NCBI GenBank assembly: GCA_963739355.1
Contig: CAVUAD010000007.1
Span: 310,001 to 374,000 of the forward strand
Source of the DNA: JAWVFM01 sp963739355
Lineage (GTDB): Bacteria > Actinomycetota > Thermoleophilia > Solirubrobacterales > 70-9
Reading direction: 5' to 3'
DNA: 64,000 nucleotides
Positions 16,303-24,089 of the stretch are shown piece by piece; within the stretch, counting starts at the first letter, position 1, and the number at the start of each line of letters is the position of its first letter. The notes under the pieces are model-generated. The model worked only from the letters and a program-made list of their open reading frames with translations. It ran no database searches and was not told the origin of the DNA. The position numbers and the translations under genes were made by a program.

Positions 16303-19253
16303 CCCGGCTCCTCCTCGCCTTCCTCGGCATCCAGGCCGAGCGAGCGCTCCAACCGGCAGATCGGCTGGTAGACGCAGTACTTCGGGCACCGCCGGTTCAG
16401 CGGATCGCGCTTGATGTCGCCGGCCTGCATCCGGCGGGCCGCTGCCACCGCACGCCCAACCGCGGCGTCCAGCTGCCCCTCGAACGCCTCGTCGTCGAGG
16501 ACGTCCTTGGTGCGGCGCATCAGGTCCAACCCGTGCAAACGCTCGTCCTCCCCCCGCGCGATGCCTCGGGGGTTGCGCTTGCCGTAGGCGGCCAGCGGGT
16601 GGTAGATCCCGGCGATCGGGTCGAGCTCGAGGATGTCCTTCACGGCGCGCATGTACAGGGGCAGCTGCAGCAGTCCGTTCTTCTCGAACGAGCCCGCGCC
16701 GGAGACCTCCTTCGAGGTCTTGTAGTCCCGGACCACCGCGCCCTGGCCGTCGGGCGCGACGTCGACGCGATCGACGATGCCATGCACGCGCAGCTCGCCG
16801 ACCTGGAGGGGATCCAGCTCGTCGTCGTCCAGGCCGAAGCTCCACTCCAGGAGATCCTGCCGGGGGCGCAGCGCGGTTTCGCTCCGCGCCTCCTCCTCGA
16901 GGAACGACTCCACCTGGACGCGGGCGCGCGCGATCGCGGCGTGGCGCTCCGGTCCTCTGGCGGTCGCCGCGCTCAGTTCCTCGAGCAGCTCGCCGAGGCG
17001 CTCCTTCCAGCGCTCCACGTCGCCGGGCCGCGGAATCGTGTCCTCGCCGGGCGGCTCGCGGTAGAGGCCCTCGAGAGCCGCGTGGACGATGCTGCCGAGC
17101 CAGAGCGGGTCCGCGACGGGCTCCAGGCGCACCGGACGCAGCTCGTGGTCCACGAACCAGCGATACGAGCAGCCGATCCAGCCCTCCAGCGAGCCGGCGC
17201 TGACCGCGTCGCGCTCGCGCAGCTCGGCCAGGACCACCGCGTTGCGAAGCGGGCCCGGTCGTGCCTCGGGCCGGTCGTCGGCAAGCGCGCGAGCTCGCAG
17301 GAGCGCCCGCTCGGTCGTCGACTCGGCGACGCTTGGGATCACGTGCTCTGGCCCGCGCACCCGCTTCAGCAGCTCCTCGGCCGCCTCGGGGCTGGGCCCA
17401 AGCAGGTCCAGCACCTCGTCGACGAACGGGGAGCGGGCTACCGCGCGTCCGTCCTCGTCGCACGAGCGCCAGCCGAGGTACAGACGGTCGCGCGGTCTCG
17501 ACACGCAGGCGTGGAAGAGGAACCGCTCGACCTGCGCCGGATCGCGCCGCCGCAGGGCGGGGAACCCGAGCGCCGCGCGGCGCTCCGGGCCGAGCAGCGG
17601 GTCGTCGCCGCCGCGGGCCGGGAACTCCCCGTCCTGAAGCGACGCGCAGAACAGGTACCGGGCCCGCGCGCCCCGCACCCGGTAGGGACTGACGATCCGC
17701 ACCCGGCCGTCGGCGGCGCCCCGCCAGGCCGGCACGCTCGCGCCCTCGATCGCGGCGATCGCGTCGTCGAGGTCCGGCGGCTCCACGCCCTCGAGAGCGC
17801 CAACCGAGGCAAGCTCGACGAGCAGCTCCGCCGCCGCGGCGCCGGCGCGCAGCTCGAGCGGTACCACCGGGCTCGCGCCCGGCTCGGCCGCGGCCGTTCC
17901 GGCGAGCGGGGCGGCCTTGCGGTGGGCGCCCTCCGCGATGCCGCGGGCGGATCCGGCCAGCGCTGCGAGGCGGGCGGCGGGTGAGCCCGCGCCACGCAGC
18001 CGGGCGAGGTGGCGGGGAGGCGTCTCCCAGTCCGCGATCAGCTCGTCGATCGTCTCGCATTCGCCCCTGCGGACCCTGCGCTCGAGCCGGTCGACCGCTC
18101 CGGGCGCCATGGTCGGGTCGCAGCGCAGGTGGGCGAGGAGGTCGTCCGGCGTCCCGTCCGCGGACGCCGCCCTGCAGAGCGCGATCAGCGATCTGCCGGT
18201 ACCGGTCTGGTCCAGCGGCACCGACGCCTCAAGCGCGGCCGGCAGGCCGTGAGCCTCCAGCACCGACGCGAGCAGCCGCCCGTTCGCCGCCGGGTGGCGG
18301 GTGGCGATCAGGATGTCGTCCGGCGCGGCGCCACCGGCGATGAGGCGAGCCGCCTCGACGGCGATCGCGTCGGCTTCGCCGCGCTCCCCGGCGGCCTCCA
18401 GCAGGACCAGGCCGTCGTCGGGCGCGACCACGCCGGCGTCCGGTTCGAACAGGTTCTGGTCGAGGTGGACCAGTGTGGCGCTTTCGCTGTGGCCGCCGCC
18501 GTACGGAAGCTCGATCTGCTCGTCGATCCCGAGCTCCTCCTGGAGCTCCGCCACCAGGCTCGCGCGAACCGCGAGCGCCGTGCGGTCCGCGTAGTTCAGG
18601 GCGACCGTCACATCGCTGCCCCGTGAGAGCTCCGCGAGGAGCTCGCGTTGCGCCACCGTGAGGTCGTCGAAGCCGTAGGCGAACAGCGGACGCGCTCCCC
18701 AGATCGACGGATCCGCGCGCACCGCCGCGAGGACACGCTCGGCGACGAGCGCCTCGTCGCTTCGGCCCGTCCGGGCGCGAAGCCCGCGATACGCCTCCTG
18801 CAGCATCGCCAGCTCGGTCTCGGCTTGGCCGTCGGCCAGCTCGGCCGCCGCCGCGGCGAGCTGCTCGGGCCCGATCAACGCGGCGCCGAGCTCGGTGAGG
18901 AGCGCGTCCAGCGCGGGCGCGAAGCCGGGGCGCGATGCCGAGCGCGCCAGCACCCGAAGATCGGCCGACGAGACCGCGACGCGGACCAGGGCAAGCCGCT
19001 CCGGCTTCGAGAGGAGCGGGCCTATCGCCACGCCGTAGAGCTCGGCGAGGTCCTGGAAGAGCCACTCAAAGGTCCGCAGCGAGATCCCCACCGACGCCCG
19101 CTCGTCCGCGCACAGCGCACGCTCGAAGCGCGCGGCGTCCTGGCTTGTCGGCACGACGAGGACCGGCTCGCTCTCAGCCGCCTCTCGCAGGCGCACGATC
19201 ACCTCTCCGGCGCGGCCCGAGTTGGGAGGTCCGACGATCAGCGAGACGGGCAT
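16299..19253 (-). CDS. AddB-like helicase-fold/nuclease partner
   Basis: 984 residues from ATG 19253. The N-terminal P-loop is degenerate: GPPNSGRA at residues 8-15 has Arg for the Walker Lys and Ala for Ser/Thr. Mid-protein blocks (LFCASLQDGEFPARGGDDP, FHACVSRPRDRLYLGW) match AddB/RexB. The C-terminal PD-(D/E)XK domain (IVHAALEGLY, VVRDYKTSKEV) is flanked by Cys in GCSYRWF and CPKYCVYQPIC, the expected 4Fe-4S staple. It is coupled by ATGA to the AddA-like gene. With a damaged P-loop this subunit probably serves recognition and nuclease roles and not translocation. Confidence 0.87.
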   Translation of the reverse strand: MPVSLIVGPPNSGRAGEVIVRLREAAESEPVLVVPTSQDAARFERALCADERASVGISLRTFEWLFQDLAELYGVAIGPLLSKPERLALVRVAVSSADLRVLARSASRPGFAPALDALLTELGAALIGPEQLAAAAAELADGQAETELAMLQEAYRGLRARTGRSDEALVAERVLAAVRADPSIWGARPLFAYGFDDLTVAQRELLAELSRGSDVTVALNYADRTALAVRASLVAELQEELGIDEQIELPYGGGHSESATLVHLDQNLFEPDAGVVAPDDGLVLLEAAGERGEADAIAVEAARLIAGGAAPDDILIATRHPAANGRLLASVLEAHGLPAALEASVPLDQTGTGRSLIALCRAASADGTPDDLLAHLRCDPTMAPGAVDRLERRVRRGECETIDELIADWETPPRHLARLRGAGSPAARLAALAGSARGIAEGAHRKAAPLAGTAAAEPGASPVVPLELRAGAAAAELLVELASVGALEGVEPPDLDDAIAAIEGASVPAWRGAADGRVRIVSPYRVRGARARYLFCASLQDGEFPARGGDDPLLGPERRAALGFPALRRRDPAQVERFLFHACVSRPRDRLYLGWRSCDEDGRAVARSPFVDEVLDLLGPSPEAAEELLKRVRGPEHVIPSVAESTTERALLRARALADDRPEARPGPLRNAVVLAELRERDAVSAGSLEGWIGCSYRWFVDHELRPVRLEPVADPLWLGSIVHAALEGLYREPPGEDTIPRPGDVERWKERLGELLEELSAATARGPERHAAIARARVQVESFLEEEARSETALRPRQDLLEWSFGLDDDELDPLQVGELRVHGIVDRVDVAPDGQGAVVRDYKTSKEVSGAGSFEKNGLLQLPLYMRAVKDILELDPIAGIYHPLAAYGKRNPRGIARGEDERLHGLDLMRRTKDVLDDEAFEGQLDAAVGRAVAAARRMQAGDIKRDPLNRRCPKYCVYQPICRLERSLGLDAEEGEEEPG

Positions 19254-19324
19254 GGCCTGAGCATAGGTCGCCCTCCGGCAGGCGCTTCTGACGTCCGACG
19301 ACGAGCCTATCTTCGGCACCGCTG
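19254..19324. promoter_or_regulatory. 71-bp divergent promoter region
   Basis: Minus strand: TATGCT (complement of 19260-19265) lies 6 nt before the AddB-like ATG at 19253. Plus strand: TATCTT lies about 11 nt before the ATG at 19325. Neither start has a clear Shine-Dalgarno, so both transcripts may be leaderless. Confidence 0.45.
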
Positions 19325-19780
19325 ATGTCCATCTGCTTCATCGATCCAGGCGACGCGATCCGCGCAATCGCCGACTCCGTCGGGCGCGAGGCGCGCCGCC
19401 AGCTGCTCGGCGAGGCCGTTCGCGCGTGGGTGGACGAGATTCCCGACGACGAGCTCGAGTCACACTACGCCCGCGCGATCTCCGAGCTCGATGAGCACGA
19501 CATCTCGATGCTCGCCGCCTGGCACGCCTCGATGGACTGCGGTCACCCGCTGCCGAACCGCGACTTCCTGATGGGCGCCTTCGCCTCGCTCGGCGAGCAT
19601 CGCCGCGAGGCACTCAAGCTCGCCGCGGGCTTCCGCGGCGAGGAGGCGGTCGACGCCGGCGTCACCGAGGAGCGCGCCCTCGAGACGGTTCTCGACTGGC
19701 TCTCACCACCGCGTCTCATGGAGCTGGCCTCCGAGGCCGTCGAGCTCTACATCTGGGACCGCGGCGGCTCGGACAACTAG
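19325..19780 (+). CDS. Hypothetical alpha-helical cytoplasmic protein
   Basis: 151 residues, acidic and strongly helical by composition, without membrane segments or a known motif. Contains HDISMLAAWHASMDCGHPL with one Cys and paired His, which could bind metal, but nothing confirms this. It ends at 19780, 54 bp before the MFS gene. I do not recognise the family. It is coding because codon usage matches its neighbours and the frame is uninterrupted between two promoters. Confidence 0.7.
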   Translation: MSICFIDPGDAIRAIADSVGREARRQLLGEAVRAWVDEIPDDELESHYARAISELDEHDISMLAAWHASMDCGHPLPNRDFLMGAFASLGEHRREALKLAAGFRGEEAVDAGVTEERALETVLDWLSPPRLMELASEAVELYIWDRGGSDN

Positions 19781-19819
19781 CCGCTTAAAGCCCACTCGCG
19801 GGCCGCTTGACGCGCTCTG

Positions 19820-19825
19820 TAGCGT
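19820..19825 (+). promoter_or_regulatory. Candidate -10 element for the DHA2 exporter
   Basis: TAGCGT lies 9 nt before the ATG at 19835. No convincing -35 is seen at 16-18 bp spacing. Confidence 0.3.
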
Positions 19826-19834
19826 CCGGGGCGA

Positions 19835-21370
19835 ATGGAGGTTGCAGGCACAGCCCGCGCGGACAGCGTGAGCTACAGCTCCACGAAGGGGCGCTGGGTT
19901 CTCGCCGTGACCGTGCTCGGCTCGGGCATGGCGTTCCTCGACGCCACGGTCGTCAACATCGGCCTCCCGGCGATCGGCAACGACCTCGACGCCAGCGTGA
20001 GCGGGCTGCAGTGGGTGCTGAACGGCTACCTGGTCACGCTGGCGGCCCTGATCCTGCTCGGCGGCTCGCTCGGCGACCGGCTTGGACGCCGCCGGATGTT
20101 CACGCTTGGCGTCACCTGGTTCACGATCGCATCCGCGATCTGCGCGCTGTCGCCGAGCATCACGTTCCTAATCCTCGCGCGGGTCCTTCAGGGCGTGGGG
20201 GGCGCGCTGCTCACCCCCGCGAGCCTGGCGATCATCGAGGCGACCTTCCACAGGAAGGATCGGGCGCGGGCGATCGGCGCGTGGTCGGCGCTGACGGGCG
20301 TATCGACGGCCATCGGCCCCCTGGTGGGCGGGTATCTCATCGGCGCCGTCTCCTGGCGGGCGATCTTCTTCCTGAACCTGCCGCTCGGCGTATTCGTGGT
20401 CTTCGCCGGACGCCGCCACGTTCCCGAGACCAGGGATCCGCACGCAACCGGCCAACTCGACTTCCGTGGCTCGATGCTGGCCGCGCTCGGGCTGGCCGGG
20501 GTTACGTTCGCCCTCATCGAGGCGCCCACCAACGCCGGCGCCGGGCTCGTTGCCGCGGCCGCCGCCATCGGCGTCATCTCGATGGTCGCGTTCGTTCGCA
20601 CCGAGCGGCACGAGGCGACCCCGATGCTGCCGCTCGACATCTTCCGCTCTCGCCAGTTCACGGCCGCCAACCTGGTGACATTCGTCGTCTACGGGGCGCT
20701 CGGCGGCGTCTTCTTCCTGTTCGTCGTGTTCCTGCAGACCTCGCTCGGCTACTCGCCGACCGCCGCGGGCGCCGCCTCGCTGCCGATCACCGTCCTCATG
20801 CTCACGCTCTCCGCCCGCTCCGGGGCGCTCGCGAGCCGCATCGGCCCGCGGCGCCAGCTCTCCGCGGGCCCGCTGATCATCGCGCTGGGGATGGTGATGA
20901 TGTCGACCATCGACCGCGGCGACTCCTACCTGGGTGCCGTGTTCCCCGCGATGGTGGTCTTCGGGCTGGGGCTCGCGTGCACGGTTGCGCCGATCACCGC
21001 CACGGCCATGGCCTCGGCCGCGTCGAGGCACTCGGGCATCGCCTCCGGCGTCAACAACGCCGTCTCCCGCACGGCCCAGCTCATGGCGGTCGCAGCGCTC
21101 CCGCTCGCGGCCGGGATCTCGGGGACGGACTACGCGGACCCCGCGGGGCTCGTCCCCGGGTTCCACAAGGGCATGCTCATCACCGCGGCCTTCGCGGCGG
21201 CCGGTGGCGTGCTGGCCTGGTTCCTCATCTCCGACGACGTCCTCGGCGCGGACGAGGAGGAGGCGCCTGAGCCCCACTCGCACTGCGCGGTGGCCGGGAC
21301 ACCCCTGGTCGAGTGCGCGGAGGAGCCCGAGTACGCCGCGCCGGAGCCGATGCCCGCGGGCACTCGCTAG
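19835..21370 (+). CDS. DHA2-family (EmrB/QacA) 14-helix MFS drug exporter
   Basis: 511 residues with 14 predicted helices. DHA2 motif D1 (LDATVVNIGLPAI) in the first helix and motif A (GGSLGDRLGRRRMF) in the 2-3 loop are intact; motif C-like Gly/Pro pattern GPLVGGYLIGA follows. These proton-coupled pumps export hydrophobic drugs. The cytoplasmic C-terminus is acidic with His and Cys (EPHSHCAVAG). No dedicated regulator is adjacent; the HAD gene is convergent 8 bp downstream. Confidence 0.92.
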   Translation: MEVAGTARADSVSYSSTKGRWVLAVTVLGSGMAFLDATVVNIGLPAIGNDLDASVSGLQWVLNGYLVTLAALILLGGSLGDRLGRRRMFTLGVTWFTIASAICALSPSITFLILARVLQGVGGALLTPASLAIIEATFHRKDRARAIGAWSALTGVSTAIGPLVGGYLIGAVSWRAIFFLNLPLGVFVVFAGRRHVPETRDPHATGQLDFRGSMLAALGLAGVTFALIEAPTNAGAGLVAAAAAIGVISMVAFVRTERHEATPMLPLDIFRSRQFTAANLVTFVVYGALGGVFFLFVVFLQTSLGYSPTAAGAASLPITVLMLTLSARSGALASRIGPRRQLSAGPLIIALGMVMMSTIDRGDSYLGAVFPAMVVFGLGLACTVAPITATAMASAASRHSGIASGVNNAVSRTAQLMAVAALPLAAGISGTDYADPAGLVPGFHKGMLITAAFAAAGGVLAWFLISDDVLGADEEEAPEPHSHCAVAGTPLVECAEEPEYAAPEPMPAGTR

Positions 21371-21378
21371 GGCAGGGA

Positions 21379-22023
21379 TCAGGCGGCTGCGACCGTCAGC
21401 GCCCGGATCTCCGGGATCGCCTGCTCGTTCGACTGGAAGTGCACCGCCTGCATCCCGAGGCCGCGCGCGGCGTCGCAGTTCAGGTCCACGTCGTCGACGA
21501 ACAGGCACTCCGCGGCGTTGGCGCCGAGGCGCTCGAGGGTCAGCTCGTAGATTCCGGGCTCAGGCTTGCGCATGCCGACGAAGGCGGAGTCGACCACGAG
21601 CTCGAAGATCTCGTCGATTGGCACCATCACGCGCCAGAGCGGCTCCCACTCGCGGACGTTGTTGGTGAGGAGCGCCATCCGGTAGCCGGCGTCGCGCAGG
21701 GACGTCATCAGCTCGAGCATCTCCTCGTTGGGGTCGAGCGCGTCGAAGTAGGTCTCCGAGAACCGGTGGAGCTCCGGCTCGTGGCCCAGGTCGGAGTGGA
21801 GCTCCTTCCGCAGGCCGTCGAGGAACGCCGCCTCCGTGATCCGGCCCTTCTCGAGCTCGAAGAGGGGGTGCTCGCCCTCGCGCTCGGTGATCCGCGCCAT
21901 CGCCTTGCCCAGGGCCTCGAAGGGGATGCCGGTGCTGTCCTGGACGGCCGCGAACGAGCGCATGAGCGGCGTCGTGAGGACGCCGCCGAAGTCCGAGATG
22001 ACCGTCGTGATCTGCCCGCTCAC
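21379..22023 (-). CDS. HAD-superfamily IA hydrolase
   Basis: 214-residue phosphatase-type protein: motif I SDFGGVLT (the second Asp replaced by Gly, as in many YihX/epoxide-hydrolase-N-like members), motif II LLTNNV, motif III Lys in MRKPEPGIY, motif IV FVDDVDLN. A helical cap (~20-95) makes it subclass IA. GTG 22023 overlaps the upstream stop as GTGA. The substrate is unknown. The replaced motif I Asp, often the acid/base, may lower classical phosphatase activity. Confidence 0.88.
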   Translation of the reverse strand: MSGQITTVISDFGGVLTTPLMRSFAAVQDSTGIPFEALGKAMARITEREGEHPLFELEKGRITEAAFLDGLRKELHSDLGHEPELHRFSETYFDALDPNEEMLELMTSLRDAGYRMALLTNNVREWEPLWRVMVPIDEIFELVVDSAFVGMRKPEPGIYELTLERLGANAAECLFVDDVDLNCDAARGLGMQAVHFQSNEQAIPEIRALTVAAA

Positions 22024-22547
22024 GCCCGCCTCAGCACGTCGAGGGTGCCGAACCCTGCGTGACCGTCCATTCGCATGTCGAGAGCGTTGATCTCCATCGC
22101 CTCGTCGCCGGTGACCTCGCCGGTCGAGGCGATCAGGTCTCCCGACGCGCGAACGGGAACGGAGTCGGGCTCCACGTAGACCTCGGCGTTCACGCGTTGC
22201 AGGCGCCCGCTGCCGTCGAACTGCATGGAGACCAGGAGCTCGTCGAGCGCGGCGGGTGCCCCGTGGCGGGCCAGGATGCCGCGGACGAGGTCGGCATTGT
22301 GGCCCTTGGCCTTGCGCGGGCGCAGCGCCGCCGCAACGAGCGTCGCGCCGTCCTCGAACGTTGCCGAGAGGACGCGCAGCGAGTCCCAGCGCTTCCAGTC
22401 CGGAGGCCCGCCGGCGAGGCGCCACGGCTGAGCGGCCCGCTCCTCGCCGTCGCGCCGCGAGAACGCCGTGACGGCCTCCGTGTCCCATTCGACCCGAAGG
22501 CCGTCGCCGAGGTCGACCGCCAGCTCCTCGATGGGCTTCTCAGGCAT
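22020..22547 (-). CDS. Conserved hypothetical protein
   Basis: 175 residues, soluble, no signal. The fold appears alpha/beta with a mid region (DWKRWDSLRVLSATFEDGA) and a strand-rich C-terminal half (VNAEVYVEPDSVPVRASGD). It overlaps fxsA upstream by 8 bp and the HAD gene downstream by 4 bp, so the three form one operon. I do not recognise a family; the coupling to a HAD enzyme hints at a metabolic role but shows nothing specific. Confidence 0.7.
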   Translation of the reverse strand: MPEKPIEELAVDLGDGLRVEWDTEAVTAFSRRDGEERAAQPWRLAGGPPDWKRWDSLRVLSATFEDGATLVAAALRPRKAKGHNADLVRGILARHGAPAALDELLVSMQFDGSGRLQRVNAEVYVEPDSVPVRASGDLIASTGEVTGDEAMEINALDMRMDGHAGFGTLDVLRRA

Positions 22548-23067
22548 CCTCGTCTCCGGGCGGGAGCTCCGACTCGTCGACCTCGCGCGCCGTGCCCTCG
22601 TAGTCGTAGCTCTGGCGCCGCGGCGGCGGCGCGCCGAATCCCGGCCCGGGGCGCGGCCCCGGTCGCGGCCCCGGCGGCGGCGTGTGGACGCGGAAGGCCA
22701 GCCGCCGTTTCGCCATCCGGGTCATGAGTCCGCGCAGGAGGGCGCGGGTCGGCGGGATCAGGAGCAGCAGGCCGATCACGTCCGTGATGAACCCCGGCGC
22801 AAGCAGGAAGGCGCCGCCGGCGATCACCATCGCGCCGTCCAGGACCTCCTTGGCCGGCGTGCGACCCGCGGCGATCGCCTCGTTGAACCGCTGCCAGGTG
22901 GCGGCGCCCTGGCGGCGCGCGATGGCCGCGCCGACGAAGCCGTCGACGATCAGCAGCGCGATCGTGGGGAGGACCCCGATCGCCTCGCCGACCTTGACGA
23001 TCACGTAGATCTCCGCGATCGGCAGGACGATGAACACGAGCAGCAAAAGCAGCATCGCTACGATCAT
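22540..23067 (-). CDS. fxsA: FxsA-family membrane protein
   Basis: Cytoplasmic membrane protein with the FxsA domain (residues ~1-125): first helix LLLLLVFIVLPIAEIYVI, a second hydrophobic segment, then GAFLLAPGFITDVIGLLLLIPPTR, the family's most conserved block. The C-terminus is Pro/Gly-rich (PGPRPGPRPGPGFGAPPP) and acidic. E. coli FxsA relieves phage T7 exclusion by F; its cellular job is unclear. First gene of the fxsA-hypothetical-HAD operon. Its ATG lies only 3 bp from the divergent gene's ATG. Confidence 0.88.
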   Translation of the reverse strand: MIVAMLLLLLVFIVLPIAEIYVIVKVGEAIGVLPTIALLIVDGFVGAAIARRQGAATWQRFNEAIAAGRTPAKEVLDGAMVIAGGAFLLAPGFITDVIGLLLLIPPTRALLRGLMTRMAKRRLAFRVHTPPPGPRPGPRPGPGFGAPPPRRQSYDYEGTAREVDESELPPGDEDA

Positions 23068-23070
23068 TCC

Positions 23071-23367
23071 ATGGTCACCGACGAAGCGGTCTACGAGGCG
23101 CTCGAAGAGGTAATCGATCCCGAGCTGGGGCTCGATTTCGTCTCACTCGGGCTGGTCTACGACGTCGAGGTCGAGGGCGAGGAGGTCTACATCACCTTCA
23201 GCCTGACGACGCCCGCCTGCCCGATCGGCCCCCAGGTCACCGAGCAGATGCGCGAGTTCGTCGGCGAGCTCGACGGCGTCGACAAGGTCCACCCCAAGAT
23301 GGTCTTCGACCCGCCCTGGTCCCCGGAGATGATGTCCGAGGATGCGAAGTTCGCTCTTGGGTTCTGA
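23071..23367 (+). CDS. MIP18/DUF59-family iron-sulfur assembly protein
   Basis: 98 residues from ATG 23071. EEVIDPELGLDFVSLGLVYD and LTTPACPIGP (the conserved Cys) are the DUF59 signatures seen in SufT and PaaD-like proteins, which help Fe-S cluster insertion. Candidate -10 TACGAT (23059-23064) lies 6 nt upstream, inside the divergent fxsA coding start, implying a leaderless message. It is not next to the suf genes in this window, which begin 38 kb away. Confidence 0.88.
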   Translation: MVTDEAVYEALEEVIDPELGLDFVSLGLVYDVEVEGEEVYITFSLTTPACPIGPQVTEQMREFVGELDGVDKVHPKMVFDPPWSPEMMSEDAKFALGF

Positions 23368-23391
23368 CTTCCCGTTACTCTTCCCGTTACT
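23368..23391 (+). repeat. Perfect tandem 12-mer (2 copies)
   Basis: CTTCCCGTTACT occurs twice back to back between the DUF59 gene and the convergent nucleotidyltransferase-like gene, and covers the stop of the latter. It marks the left flank of the accessory island. Confidence 0.8.
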
Positions 23392-23818
23392 TCTTGTCAG
23401 CCAGCCAGGTGCTGGCCCGGTCGATGGCCTCGGAGAACTGGGCCGGCAGATGCGACAGGCGCTCAGCGAGCTCCCCGGAGTCGACCAGTCCGGCGTCCTG
23501 GAGGGCAGCGACGAAGTTGCGGTCCTTCTCGCGAAACGCGCAGAGCTTGGCGACGCAGAGATCATGCTTTTCGAGACACCACCCGATGAACTGGGCCTCG
23601 CCCGAGGGCTCAGCCGTGTTGGCGTTCTGCACCTTGAGCAGCCGATCACGCCAGCCGTCCGGCAGCGCGGACGTCTCCAGGTCCACGCTGTCGATGCTGA
23701 ATCCGTGAGAGCTTTCGAACTGCGACAGCTCACCTGCCGCTCCCTCGATTAGGTCGCCGAGGCGGATCGTCTCTTCGTTGTCATCGGCAATCGGGAGGAT
23801 GTCGACCTCCAACGACAT
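23387..23818 (-). CDS. DUF6036-like nucleotidyltransferase, probably N-terminally truncated
   Basis: 143 residues from ATG 23818. The C-terminal block WCLEKHDLCVAKLCAFREKD followed by FVAALQDAGLVDS matches the end of DUF6036/AbiEii-like nucleotidyltransferases, some of which are toxins. Family members usually carry ~40 more N-terminal residues with the GG/S and first catalytic Asp; here the protein begins at the second acidic strand (MSLEVDILPI). Upstream lies the tRNA-like scar, so the 5' end may have been lost at an integration junction. Probably not catalytically complete. Confidence 0.55.
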   Translation of the reverse strand: MSLEVDILPIADDNEETIRLGDLIEGAAGELSQFESSHGFSIDSVDLETSALPDGWRDRLLKVQNANTAEPSGEAQFIGWCLEKHDLCVAKLCAFREKDRNFVAALQDAGLVDSGELAERLSHLPAQFSEAIDRASTWLADKK

Positions 23819-23851
23819 CGTGGCCGCAGCCGGCAGGTCTTGTTCGCGGTA

Positions 23852-23912
23852 GGTGCGGCTGAGAGGAGTCGAACCTCCACGGCCCGCTAGGGCCACAAGG
23901 CCCTCAACGTTG
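23852..23912 (-). other. tRNA-Leu-like 3' half; possible attachment-site scar
   Basis: Read on the minus strand, contiguous parts of correct length fit a type II tRNA: anticodon arm (23896-23912, loop TTGAGGG, anticodon GAG, one stem mismatch), variable-arm hairpin GGCCC-TAGC-GGGCC (23881-23894), T arm GGAGGTTCGACTCCTCT (23862-23878) and 3' acceptor CAGCCGC (23855-23861) then ACC. No matching D arm or 5' acceptor strand is found upstream. A 3' half of this kind is what integrative elements leave at att sites. The rest of 23819-24089 holds only this scar, the 12-mer tandem and a candidate promoter. Confidence 0.4.
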
Positions 23913-23990
23913 ACGAGCGCGGTCAGCTGAGATCGGATTCGGCTTGCTAAAGCCGTTTGAGCTCATCTGAGGTCGGCTCAGTTTCGCTCA

Positions 23991-24014
23991 GATTGGTACC
24001 ACGATTGGTACCAC
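23991..24014 (+). repeat. Perfect tandem 12-mer with embedded KpnI-like palindrome
   Basis: GATTGGTACCAC occurs twice in tandem; each unit contains the palindrome GGTACC. It lies between the tRNA-like scar and the RyR gene and could be a recombinase or regulator site. Confidence 0.75.
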
Positions 24015-24077
24015 GGGCCGAGGGCGCTCGTAGTTGCAGCCCAGCCAGCGATGGAAGTCGCCGAGCACGCGGCGCGG

Positions 24078-24083
24078 TACCCT
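24078..24083 (+). promoter_or_regulatory. Candidate -10 element for the TM-TrkA-N-RyR gene
   Basis: TACCCT lies 6 nt before the GTG at 24090, the same leaderless layout as several intact genes in the window. Confidence 0.35.
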
Positions 24084-24089
24084 GCCGCC

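Noticed and set aside
14218..16371. Long plus-strand frame inside the AddA-like gene
   Set aside because: It is a codon-position shadow of the helicase gene; no motif, signal or start context.
19807..19812. TTGACG as a -35 for the DHA2 gene
   Set aside because: Only 7 bp separate it from the TAGCGT hexamer, too close for a sigma-70-type promoter.
23941..23956. CGGCTT-TAGC-AAGCCG hairpin as a tRNA anticodon arm
   Set aside because: The loop is the wrong size for an anticodon loop and no flanking D or T arm fits; it is probably just a short dyad near the scar.
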